From: Methylobacter sp. S3L5C
Lineage (GTDB): Bacteria; Pseudomonadota; Gammaproteobacteria; Methylococcales; Methylomonadaceae
DNA length: 64,000 bases
NCBI RefSeq assembly: GCF_022788635.1
Contig: NZ_CP076024.1
Coordinates: 2,046,001-2,110,000 of the forward strand
Direction: 5' to 3'
This document shows positions 25,558 through 34,031 of this stretch, piece after piece; within the stretch, counting starts at the first letter, position 1, and every line of letters begins with the position of its first letter. The notes beneath the pieces are model-generated. The model was not told the DNA's origin, did no database searches, and worked only from the letters and a program-made list of their open reading frames with translations. The position numbers were made by a program, and so were the translations under genes.

Positions 25558-26406
25558 TTATAAAGCAAACGCTTTTTTGAAAAACTCAGGTTGTGCCAGT
25601 GATGCTTTATGTATATCGATATTATAATAAATCGTTTCAAAAGGCTTGTTTGCCGAAGCCTGTTCCCTGAAGCTTGTTAAATCAGTTTTACTGGCAATCG
25701 TAGCACTCCACCAGCCGGAAGGATACAGGCATTGTGGAAAAAACAACGTTTGTAAATGGCCAAAACCACTGGTACTCATTGCATTGCGCATTTCGCCGAT
25801 CAATTTCATGTTGAACAGTGCTGACTCGCTTTGTTGTACGATCATGCCATTTTCTGAAAGACAGTTAAAGCAGTCACGGTAAAAATCTTCGCTGAATAAG
25901 CCTAAAGCCGGCCCAATCGGGTCGGTGCTATCAACAATGATAATATCAACTGAATCAGGTGCCGCATCTTTTACCCATTTAATGCCGTCGATAAATTTTA
26001 ACTCGGCTCTGGGGTCATTATTGGATTCACATAATTCAGGAAAATAAATTTCCGCCAGACGGGTAACGCGTTCATCAATATCAATCTGTACTGCGTGCTC
26101 TACTGAAGGGTGTTTCAAAACTTCTCTCAAGGTACCGCAGTCGCCGCCACCGATAATCCACACTCTTTTTGGTTCAGGATGCGTGAATAAAGCGGGATGA
26201 CTCATCATTTCGTGATAAAAAAAGTTATCGCGGGTTGATACCATGGTGCAGCCATCAATCACCATTAAGTTACCGAAGGTTTCGGTTTCATAAATCTCAA
26301 GGTGTTGAAATTCGGATTGCTCTTCGTGTAATTTTTGTTTAATTTTTAATGAGAAGGCCGATTCAGCCCCTGGGACTTGCTCGGTAAACCATTCAGATGG
26401 GTTCAT
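25558..26406 (-). CDS. speE: spermidine synthase (polyamine aminopropyltransferase)
   Basis: 282 residues with the SAM-type methyltransferase fold. IGGGDCGTLREVLKH binds decarboxylated SAM, QIDIDERVTRLAE is the acidic loop, and IIVDSTDPIGPA contains the catalytic Asp and the gatekeeping loop. The enzyme transfers the aminopropyl group of decarboxylated SAM to putrescine. The length matches E. coli SpeE (288). It is divergent from speA across an 85-bp gap, suggesting joint control. speD is not in the window, although SpeE needs its product. Confidence 0.94.
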   Translation of the reverse strand: MNPSEWFTEQVPGAESAFSLKIKQKLHEEQSEFQHLEIYETETFGNLMVIDGCTMVSTRDNFFYHEMMSHPALFTHPEPKRVWIIGGGDCGTLREVLKHPSVEHAVQIDIDERVTRLAEIYFPELCESNNDPRAELKFIDGIKWVKDAAPDSVDIIIVDSTDPIGPALGLFSEDFYRDCFNCLSENGMIVQQSESALFNMKLIGEMRNAMSTSGFGHLQTLFFPQCLYPSGWWSATIASKTDLTSFREQASANKPFETIYYNIDIHKASLAQPEFFKKAFAL

Positions 26407-26491
26407 GTAGGGATTCCTGAAAAATAAACAAATAAATAAGTGCGCATTATATTAGAATTTGGGACTCTTTAGGCATAAAACGGAGATTTGA

Positions 26492-28330
26492 GTGAATTTA
26501 AGTCAGAGCAAAACCTGGTCAACTGAGCAATCAGCACAAACCTACGCAATAGATAATTGGGGTGACGGCTATTTTTCTATCAACGCCAGCGGACATGTCT
26601 GTGTAAAACCCAGTTCGGATAAGGCTATTGCACTGGATTTATTTGAAATCGCCCAGTCGCTCAATGATAAAAACTTGTCATTGCCGGTGTTGGTTCGTTT
26701 TACCGATATTTTAAAAGATCGTGCCAAACGGCTGTCTGATGCTTTTCAAAAAGCTTGTGTCACCAACAATTATAAGGGGCAATACACGCCGGTTTATCCC
26801 ATCAAAGTAAACCAACAGCGTCAGGTAGTTGAAGGTATTTTATCGGCTGACAATATTGGCCTTGAAGCAGGCAGCAAACCGGAATTACTGGCCGTTATGG
26901 CGTTGTCCAATAAGGGCGTTGTGGTTTGTAATGGTTATAAAGATAGAGCCTATATTCGCCTGGCACTTATTGGCCTAAAAATGGGTTTGAATCTTTATCT
27001 GGTCATTGAAAAACCACTGGAACTTGAGCTGATTATCGAAGAAGCGGCCAAGTTAAATATTAAGCCACAACTCGGTGTGAGAGTTAGACTTTCAAGTATC
27101 AGTGCCGGAAAATGGCAAAACAGCGGTGGCGAAAAATCCAAGTTTGGCTTACATGCCCATGAAGTGCTTCAACTCATTGAGCGTCTGAAACAAACCGATT
27201 TACTGGACAGCTTGAAATTACTGCATTTTCATATGGGTTCGCAAATCGCCAATATCCATGATATTAAAATTGCCCTGAAAGAAGCCGGACAGTTTTATGT
27301 TGAATTACATCGTTTGGGTGCACAGATAAAAATTGTTGATGCAGGTGGTGGGTTAGGCGTTGATTACGATGGCAGTGGTTCGCGTCGTGAGTCGTCAATT
27401 AATTACAGTCTGGATGAATACGCCCAAAATATCGTCCGGAGTTTTGCAGAATTGTGTGCTGAAAAGCAAATGCCGCAACCTGATATTATCACCGAATCAG
27501 GTCGTGCATTGACGGCTCATCATGCGGTATTAATTACCAATGTCACGGATATTGAATCGGTTTATACCAATAAAGCCGAATTACTGGCATTACCCGTTGC
27601 GCATAATCTGGTTGAGCATTTTCATGATGCGCAGTTTGCCTTGTCAGAAGCACGTGCCCGTTTTACGCAGGATAAATTAAGCATTACCGAGCTTGCCAAA
27701 GCCGAGAATAACTATGCTCTTTTATGTCAGCAAATTAAAAGCCAGCTCAATCCCAACACCCAAAGCGAAGCTATTATTTTGGAGGAATTAAACGAGAAGC
27801 TGGCCGACAAGGTTTTTTGCAATTTTTCATTGTTTCAATCTATGCCTGATATTTGGGGGATTGATCAAATCTTCCCGATTATGCCTATTCATCGCCTTGA
27901 TGAACAGCCTACGCGCCGCGCTGTTATTCAGGATTTAACCTGTGATTCGGATGGCCGTATTGATCAATATATTGATGGGCAAAATCTTGAAAATACGCTG
28001 CCATTACATGACATTGACAGCAATGAACCTTATCTCATCGGCTTTTTTATGGTCGGCGCTTATCAGGAAATATTAGGGGACATGCACAATTTATTTGGTG
28101 ATACGCATTCCATTAATATTAAACTGGATGACAACGGCTATCATTTTTACGACTTGCAGGAAGGTGAGCATGTCAGTGATTTGCTGGACTATGTGCATAT
28201 CAGTAGTGAAGATTTAAAAACTGCCTATCGGGACAAACTGGCAAAAAGTAATCTTAGTGAGCAACAACGCCAAGACTACGAACAAGAACTCATTGCCGGT
28301 TTGACGTCGTACACCTATTTGGGAAAATAA
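26492..28330 (+). CDS. speA: biosynthetic arginine decarboxylase
   Basis: 612 residues of the PLP-dependent fold III (alanine racemase-like) decarboxylase family. The PLP lysine lies in YPIKVNQQRQVVEG, HFHMGSQI and GGGLGVDYDGS line the barrel, and the C-terminal DLTCDSDGRID holds the substrate-site Cys. It converts arginine to agmatine, the first step of the agmatine route to putrescine. The GTG start at 26492 has CGGAG upstream. It is divergent from speE, and its stop is 1 bp before the following reductase gene. speB and aguAB are not present here. Confidence 0.94.
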   Translation: MNLSQSKTWSTEQSAQTYAIDNWGDGYFSINASGHVCVKPSSDKAIALDLFEIAQSLNDKNLSLPVLVRFTDILKDRAKRLSDAFQKACVTNNYKGQYTPVYPIKVNQQRQVVEGILSADNIGLEAGSKPELLAVMALSNKGVVVCNGYKDRAYIRLALIGLKMGLNLYLVIEKPLELELIIEEAAKLNIKPQLGVRVRLSSISAGKWQNSGGEKSKFGLHAHEVLQLIERLKQTDLLDSLKLLHFHMGSQIANIHDIKIALKEAGQFYVELHRLGAQIKIVDAGGGLGVDYDGSGSRRESSINYSLDEYAQNIVRSFAELCAEKQMPQPDIITESGRALTAHHAVLITNVTDIESVYTNKAELLALPVAHNLVEHFHDAQFALSEARARFTQDKLSITELAKAENNYALLCQQIKSQLNPNTQSEAIILEELNEKLADKVFCNFSLFQSMPDIWGIDQIFPIMPIHRLDEQPTRRAVIQDLTCDSDGRIDQYIDGQNLENTLPLHDIDSNEPYLIGFFMVGAYQEILGDMHNLFGDTHSINIKLDDNGYHFYDLQEGEHVSDLLDYVHISSEDLKTAYRDKLAKSNLSEQQRQDYEQELIAGLTSYTYLGK

Positions 28331-28331
28331 T

Positions 28332-29174
28332 ATGAAAGCAGGCATGATCGGGTTGGGCGCAATGGGTTTGGGCATGGCCAGAAATCTTGCCAAAGCAGGC
28401 TGTTTAACAGCTGTTTATAACCGTACTCCAGCAAAAACGGCAGAATTTACCGTAGCGGTTTTTGATTCACCTGAAGCGCTGGCGGCAGACGTTGATATTG
28501 TGCTGATTTGTGTTTCTGCCGATCAGGATGTGTTAAGCGTGGTTGAGGCGATAGCCTTAAGCATCAAGCCAGGTACAATTGTTGTCGATATGTCCACCGT
28601 AAGCAGTGTAACGGCCAAAAAAGCTGCCGCGATTTTGGCAGAAAAACAGGTGCTGTTTTTGGATGCACCGGTTTCAGGTGGCACGGAAGGCGCCAAGAAT
28701 GGCACTTTGGCGATGATGGTGGGTGGAGATGTAACCGCGCTGGAAAAAGCCATGCCCGTATTGGAAGCAATGGCTGCGCGTATTATTCATATGGGTGCTA
28801 CCGGTTCGGGGCAGGCTACCAAAGCCGTCAATCAAATTATGGGGGCAGGTATTAATCAGGCGGTTACGGAAGCGTTGGCTTTTGCGCAAACCCAAGGTTT
28901 GGCAATGGATAAAGTTATTGATGTTATTTCTGGTGGCGCGTCCGGCAACTGGTTTCTGCAACATCGTGGCTCGACCATGACCAAAGGTACTTTTACACCC
29001 GGTTTTAAGGTTGCGCTACATCATAAGGATTTAAAGATCTGCCAAGTGATGGCCGCTCAAACAGAGGCTCTGGTACCCTTGGTTGACATGACTGTTACAA
29101 GTTATGAACAGTTGATGTCGGAAGGCTATGGTGACGAGGATATTTCGGCATTGTATCGGCTGAAAAAACAGTAG
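28332..29174 (+). CDS. NAD(P)-dependent 3-hydroxyisobutyrate dehydrogenase-family reductase
   Basis: 280 residues. N-terminal Rossmann motif GMIGLGAMGLGMARNL, substrate-site FLDAPVSGGTEGAKNG, and the catalytic Lys in GSGQATKAVNQIMGAG define the beta-hydroxyacid dehydrogenase family (HIBADH, tartronate semialdehyde reductase, glyoxylate/succinic semialdehyde reductase). The exact substrate cannot be told from motifs. It begins 1 bp after speA, so it is cotranscribed and probably translationally coupled. A link to semialdehydes from polyamine breakdown is plausible but inferred. Confidence 0.82.
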   Translation: MKAGMIGLGAMGLGMARNLAKAGCLTAVYNRTPAKTAEFTVAVFDSPEALAADVDIVLICVSADQDVLSVVEAIALSIKPGTIVVDMSTVSSVTAKKAAAILAEKQVLFLDAPVSGGTEGAKNGTLAMMVGGDVTALEKAMPVLEAMAARIIHMGATGSGQATKAVNQIMGAGINQAVTEALAFAQTQGLAMDKVIDVISGGASGNWFLQHRGSTMTKGTFTPGFKVALHHKDLKICQVMAAQTEALVPLVDMTVTSYEQLMSEGYGDEDISALYRLKKQ

Positions 29175-29535
29175 ATATCAACTAGCCAAATCTACTGGCA
29201 TACCTGAATAAATGAAGCATGCTGTAATTATTCGCTGTTCACTCTGTAAATAATTTTTTGTTAGTTTTAGATCACGTGTAAGATATTGTGTGTAATTATT
29301 TTAATTTCTGGTGAAGGTCAGCGGAAAAAAACGGGAATTTCAATAACAAACAGACTTTTGAATAATCGGTTTTAGTTAACCGATTATCGTTAAGACAGTA
29401 CTTGACGACAAGATGTTGAGCAATAGTTTTGCTGATTTAACGGTTAATTACTTAAGTCTGTTTGTTAATCCCAAAGAACAATTCTTAAATCAAACATACG
29501 ATACTCGCTTCAGGCGATAACTTTCCAATACCCAA
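29175..29535. other. intergenic leader region of the glucan enzyme
   Basis: 361 bp between the HIBADH-family gene and the GH17-GT2 gene. Its dominant content is the nested inverted-repeat structure at 29344-29467, listed separately. The remaining sequence is AT-rich with no ORF. Confidence 0.5.
29344..29467 (+). promoter_or_regulatory. branched, cloverleaf-like structured element in the leader
   Basis: The outer stem is TAACAAACAGACTT (29344-29357) with AAGTCTGTTTGTTA (29454-29467), 14 perfect pairs. Inside are the hairpin ATAATCGGTT/AACCGATTAT (29362-29387, 10 pairs), the stem CGTTAA/TTAACG (29388-29393 with 29437-29442), and two short hairpins CTTG-ACGA-CAAG (29401-29412) and AGCAA/TTGCT (29419-29433). 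GTTAACCG in the first hairpin could alternatively pair with CGGTTAAT. The element ends 68 bp before the start of the GH17-GT2 gene. It could be a structured 5' leader (riboswitch-like) or an inserted inverted-repeat element. I recognise no known class. Confidence 0.45.
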
Positions 29536-32139
29536 ATGAAAAGAAAGATAGCTGTTCTATTTGTAGTTGCATTACTTGTTATTATTAATTTCAGTATTTG
29601 GAGTTATATCAATAACCCCTTGCAATTGGAATCTTGGACCAAGACCACGATGGGGGTCACCTACGATCCAATGCGCAAGGAAGATACGCAAAATGGTAAC
29701 ACCTACCCCAGTGAAGCCGATATGGACAAAGATTTGGCTTTGCTTGCCGATAAAGTTCATGCAATTCGAACCTATAGCATGCTTAAAGGGAATCACAAAA
29801 TTCCTGAGCTGGCCGCTAAATATAATTTAAATACGACCTTAGGTGCATGGATTGGAGCTAATCTGGAAGGAAATCGCCAGGAAATCGAAACTTTAATCGA
29901 AGCCGGTCGCCAGAATAATCCACGAATCATTCGGTTGATGGTGGGCAACGAAGTGTTACTTCGTAATGATCTTCCTAAAGCGGCCTTGATCGAGTATATC
30001 CGGGAAGTTAAAAAGCGCAGTTGGCGTCCTGTCAGTACTTCTGAAACATGGGATATTTGGTTAAAAAATCCGGATCTTGTTACCGAAGTTGACTTTATTG
30101 CCGTGCATATTTTGCCTTATTGGGAAGGTATTCCTGCAGAAGATGGGGTTGATTATGTTTTTAGCCGTTATCATGAATTACAACAGACTTATCCAGGTAA
30201 GCCCATCATTATTACTGAAGTCGGTTGGCCTTCAGATGGTCAGCCCTTTAAACATGCAACAGCATCAATATCCAATCAGGCAAAATTTTTACGTGAATTT
30301 ATTAATCGGGCCGACAAGGAAAGCGTTAATTATTATATTGTGGAAGCTTTTGATCAGCCTTGGAAAAAGTCTATAGAAGGCTCAGCGGGTGCTTATTGGG
30401 GGATATTTAATGCTGATCGACAACCCAAGTATCCAATGAATGGCGATGTGCTGACCATGCCTGCCTGGAAAAACTGGGCAGTTGGTGCAGCAGGTTTTAG
30501 TATTGTATTAATGGGCTTGTTCTTATTTACCCGTAGCACGTTAAAGCTGCCCGGTATTTTGTTTTTCGGCTTAATTGTCAATCTTGCTGTTTCGGTGATT
30601 TTTTGGTCTGCATCGATAGGAGCCCATCAATATCAAACAAATCTCAGTATTTTATTTTGGGGCTTGATGATACTGATGCAGATTATGGCAGTCGTTATTT
30701 TGCTAATAGAGAGTTTGGAAATTGCAGAAGTGATCTGGCATAAAAAGACCGCGAGAACCTTTCAACCGCTAAAGCCCTCGGCTGAGTTTAAATATCCCAA
30801 AGTTTCTCTGCATTTACCCATTCATAACGAGCCACCCATGATGGTGCGTGAGACGCTTGAGGCTTTGGCGAAAGTGGATTATCCCAACCTTGAAGTGCTG
30901 GTGATGGACAACAACACCAAAGATCCTGCGGTATGGGAGCCGGTACGTGAGGATTGTGAACGACTGGGGCCTATGTTCCGGTTTTTCCATCTGGAGAACT
31001 GGCCTGGTTTCAAGGCTGGTGCAATCAATCATGCACTTGAACAAACTGCCAGCGACGCAGAAATTATTGCGGTTATTGACAGCGATTATGTCTTGTCGCC
31101 AGACTGGCTAAAATGCATGGTGCCATACTTCGATAATGAAAATGTCGGCTTTGTGCAATCGCCACAGGACTATCGTGATCGTGATGAAGGCCTCTTTAAA
31201 TCTTTTTGTTATTGGGAATATGCCGGCTTTTTTAATATAGGCATGGTGCAAAGAAACGAATACAACGCCATTATCCAGCATGGCACCATGACCATGATTA
31301 GAAAATCTGCCTTATTGGAAGTCGGTAAATGGGCAGAATGGTGTATTTGTGAAGACAGTGAACTCGGTTTGCGTTTGTATGAAGCCGGCTATGACTCGGT
31401 TTATGTAAAGGATTCATTTGGTCGTGGTGTAATGCCTGACACCATGTCAGGTTATATGACTCAACGCTTTCGCTGGGTTTATGGTGCCATGCAAATCATT
31501 AAGGGACATTGGCGCAGCTTTTTACCTTCGAAAAACTCACCACTAACAGCCGCGCAACGTTATTATTTTATTGCCGGTTGGTTGCCGTGGTTTTCAGATG
31601 CCCTGGCGTTGTTATTTACGACCGCCAGTTTGATTTTAACCGCAGTAATATTGACTGACCCGATACATAGCGAACTACCTGCAAATGTATTTTTATTACC
31701 GACGGTCGGTTTATTCAGCTTTAAGATTCTGCGTGGTTTATGGTTATATCAGGCGCGTGTTCCGTGTTCAGTTTGGCAATCCTTGGGTGCCGCGTTAACC
31801 GGTTTGTCTTTAACCCATACTGTCGCCAGAGGTACGGTTCAGGGCTTGTTTACCTCGGGTAAACCGTTTATGCGGACACCTAAATTTGAAAAACAGGGGC
31901 CTTTGTTTGCCGGTTTAATGACTATCAGGCAGGAATTGTTTTTGCTGATATTGTTAAGTTCATGTATCACTGCAATGTGTGTTACCGAGCATTTTGATAA
32001 TTTAAGTGGTAAATTATGGATAGCGGTCTTGTCGGTGCAAATGGTTCCTTATGCCGCTGCTTTACTGACATTGCTGATCAGCGTTGCACCGAATTATCGT
32101 CGTAAAGCCAAACGTGCTGCTGAAGAGTTGAATAAGTAA
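29536..32139 (+). CDS. ndvB: NdvB-like beta-1,3-glucan enzyme: GH17 domain fused to GT2 synthase
   Basis: 867 residues. After an N-terminal transmembrane anchor (4-25) comes a GH17 domain (about 38-300) with the acid/base Glu in MVGNEVLL (E139) and the nucleophile in IITEVGWPSDG (E228). Three or so membrane segments follow (315-400), then a GT2 catalytic domain (about 420-660) with VIDSDYV (near 515), CEDSELGLRLYEAG (E606/D607) and QRFRW (643-647), and finally several membrane segments. This is the architecture of Pseudomonas NdvB-type proteins, where the GT2 part makes beta-1,3-glucan from UDP-glucose and the periplasmic GH17 part transfers or cyclises chains. It is a single-gene system in the inner membrane. 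Product identity is inferred. Confidence 0.82.
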   Translation: MKRKIAVLFVVALLVIINFSIWSYINNPLQLESWTKTTMGVTYDPMRKEDTQNGNTYPSEADMDKDLALLADKVHAIRTYSMLKGNHKIPELAAKYNLNTTLGAWIGANLEGNRQEIETLIEAGRQNNPRIIRLMVGNEVLLRNDLPKAALIEYIREVKKRSWRPVSTSETWDIWLKNPDLVTEVDFIAVHILPYWEGIPAEDGVDYVFSRYHELQQTYPGKPIIITEVGWPSDGQPFKHATASISNQAKFLREFINRADKESVNYYIVEAFDQPWKKSIEGSAGAYWGIFNADRQPKYPMNGDVLTMPAWKNWAVGAAGFSIVLMGLFLFTRSTLKLPGILFFGLIVNLAVSVIFWSASIGAHQYQTNLSILFWGLMILMQIMAVVILLIESLEIAEVIWHKKTARTFQPLKPSAEFKYPKVSLHLPIHNEPPMMVRETLEALAKVDYPNLEVLVMDNNTKDPAVWEPVREDCERLGPMFRFFHLENWPGFKAGAINHALEQTASDAEIIAVIDSDYVLSPDWLKCMVPYFDNENVGFVQSPQDYRDRDEGLFKSFCYWEYAGFFNIGMVQRNEYNAIIQHGTMTMIRKSALLEVGKWAEWCICEDSELGLRLYEAGYDSVYVKDSFGRGVMPDTMSGYMTQRFRWVYGAMQIIKGHWRSFLPSKNSPLTAAQRYYFIAGWLPWFSDALALLFTTASLILTAVILTDPIHSELPANVFLLPTVGLFSFKILRGLWLYQARVPCSVWQSLGAALTGLSLTHTVARGTVQGLFTSGKPFMRTPKFEKQGPLFAGLMTIRQELFLLILLSSCITAMCVTEHFDNLSGKLWIAVLSVQMVPYAAALLTLLISVAPNYRRKAKRAAEELNK

Positions 32140-32178
32140 AGAAGGTGTAAATTCCTTAAAAAAATAGCACCATGAAGG

Positions 32179-32235
32179 CACGAAGACAAAGCAGGGTAAA
32201 AACTTCATGTTCTTCATGTTCTTCGTGTCTTCGTG
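32179..32235. repeat. inverted repeat with tandem CTTCATGTT units
   Basis: CACGAAGAC (32179-32187) is the exact reverse complement of 32227-32235. Just left of the right arm, CTTCATGTT is repeated and followed by CTTCGTGT and CTTCGTGG, a short degenerate tandem repeat. It lies in the gap after the glucan enzyme gene and resembles the CACGAAGAAC-type dispersed repeats of many proteobacteria. It may serve as a weak terminator. Confidence 0.55.
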
Positions 32236-32316
32236 GCGTGCAGTTATAATCAGCTTTTGATTGAATAATTCAAGATCCCTACAACGATCCTTGATCGTAC
32301 ACACAGGAAAACCCCA

Positions 32317-33843
32317 ATGACCCTTATTCGCCAAGACGACTTTATCCAAAGTATCGCTGATTCACTGCAATTTATTTCCTACTATCATCCGCTGGATTTT
32401 ATCCAGGCTTTAAATGACGCTTATCAAAAAGAGCAAAATCCGGCCGCCAAAGATGCCATGGCACAAATATTAATCAATTCCCGAATGTGTGCCGAAGGTC
32501 ATCGACCGATCTGTCAGGATACCGGAATAGTGACTGTTTTCTTAAAAATCGGTATGGATGTGCAATGGTCGGCTGATATTAGTGTCACGGATATGGTCAA
32601 TGAAGGCGTTCGACGCGCTTATCTTCATCCTGATAATATTTTGCGTGCTTCGATATTGAAAGATCCGGCCGGAAAACGCATTAATACCGGCGATAACACG
32701 CCAGCTGTGGTTCATATGGAACTCGTAACCGGTAATACGGTTGATGTTGAGATCGCGGCAAAGGGTGGCGGTTCTGAGGCAAAAGCCAAGTTTATTATGC
32801 TTAATCCTTCGGACAGTATTGTTGACTGGGTATTAAAAACCGTACCAACCATGGGGGCGGGCTGGTGTCCTCCGGGCATATTGGGTATAGGTATTGGTGG
32901 CACTGCAGAGAAAGCCATGATTCTTGCCAAGCAAGCCTGCATGGGGTCTATCGATATCCAAGAGCTTATTGCCCGTGGCGCGAGTAATGCGCTGGAAGAA
33001 TTACGCCTTGAGTTGTATGACAAAGTAAATGCACTGGGTATTGGTGCGCAGGGATTGGGTGGTTTGACTACCGTGCTGGATGTCAAAATTAAAGATTATC
33101 CGACGCATGCCGCTAACAAACCTGTTGCCATTATTCCTAATTGTGCGGCAACCCGGCATGTACATTTTGTTCTGGATGGTTCTGGCCCTGCCGAGTTTAA
33201 ACCTCCCCATCTCGAAGATTGGCCAAACATTACCCGGGATGCCGGTGTTAATGCTCGTAGAGTTGATTTGGACACGGTGACGCCTGCCGAAGTGGCCACC
33301 TGGAAACCGGGCGAAACCTTACTGCTAAACGGTACGATGCTAACGGGCCGAGATGCCGCACATAAACGCATGGTTGATTTGCTGGAACGTGGTGAGTCGC
33401 TGCCGGAAAGTGTCGATTTTACCAACAAGTTTATTTATTATGTGGGTCCTGTCGATCCGGTACGCGATGAAGTGGTTGGCCCGGCCGGACCAACAACAGC
33501 AACGCGTATGGATAAATTTACTGAAACCATGCTGGCTAAAACCGGTTTGCTGGGCATGATTGGTAAAGCAGAGCGTGGACCCGAAGGCATTGCTGCTATC
33601 AAAAAACATCAGGCTGTTTATCTGATGGCTGTCGGTGGCGCTGCCTATCTGGTATCAAAAGCCATACGCCACTCGCGCATCGTCGCATTTGAAGATCTTG
33701 GTATGGAAGCTATTCATGAATTTATTGTTGATGATATGCCCGTTACCGTGGCGGTGGACACTCAAGGCATATCGATACATGAAATAGCACCAAAAATTTG
33801 GCAGAACAAAATCGGCAAAATCCCTGTAGTTGTTGAATCATAA
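32317..33843 (+). CDS. fumA: class I fumarate hydratase
   Basis: 508 residues, the single-chain form of the iron-sulfur fumarase with the alpha part (to about 290) and the beta part (about 300-508). The cluster-binding cysteines lie in RPICQDTG, GAGWCPPGI and PNCAATRH. It hydrates fumarate to malate in the TCA cycle and is oxygen-labile through its 4Fe-4S cluster. The C-terminal YVGPVDPVRDEVVGPAGPTT is typical of the beta domain. The ATG at 32317 follows repeat sequence; an own promoter is likely. FumA and FumB cannot be separated by sequence alone. Confidence 0.93.
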   Translation: MTLIRQDDFIQSIADSLQFISYYHPLDFIQALNDAYQKEQNPAAKDAMAQILINSRMCAEGHRPICQDTGIVTVFLKIGMDVQWSADISVTDMVNEGVRRAYLHPDNILRASILKDPAGKRINTGDNTPAVVHMELVTGNTVDVEIAAKGGGSEAKAKFIMLNPSDSIVDWVLKTVPTMGAGWCPPGILGIGIGGTAEKAMILAKQACMGSIDIQELIARGASNALEELRLELYDKVNALGIGAQGLGGLTTVLDVKIKDYPTHAANKPVAIIPNCAATRHVHFVLDGSGPAEFKPPHLEDWPNITRDAGVNARRVDLDTVTPAEVATWKPGETLLLNGTMLTGRDAAHKRMVDLLERGESLPESVDFTNKFIYYVGPVDPVRDEVVGPAGPTTATRMDKFTETMLAKTGLLGMIGKAERGPEGIAAIKKHQAVYLMAVGGAAYLVSKAIRHSRIVAFEDLGMEAIHEFIVDDMPVTVAVDTQGISIHEIAPKIWQNKIGKIPVVVES

Positions 33844-34031
33844 TTAATGTTGGTATAAGGTTAAAGAGTAAAAAATCGGCCTTTAACAGGTTCGCTCTTT
33901 GCTCTTGGCCATGTGCCTTGCAGCTATGCATTTTCGTGATCTTTGTGGTGAATAAGAATTGCCTGCCTTGAAAAAAAATCATACGCCCCCACATATTCAG
34001 CAATCATTTTAACAATTTTAGGAATAGTATC

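Noticed and set aside
32160-32240. CACGAAGAC / CTTCATGTT units considered as a CRISPR array
   Set aside because: Units are adjacent and degenerate with no regularly sized spacers and no cas genes.
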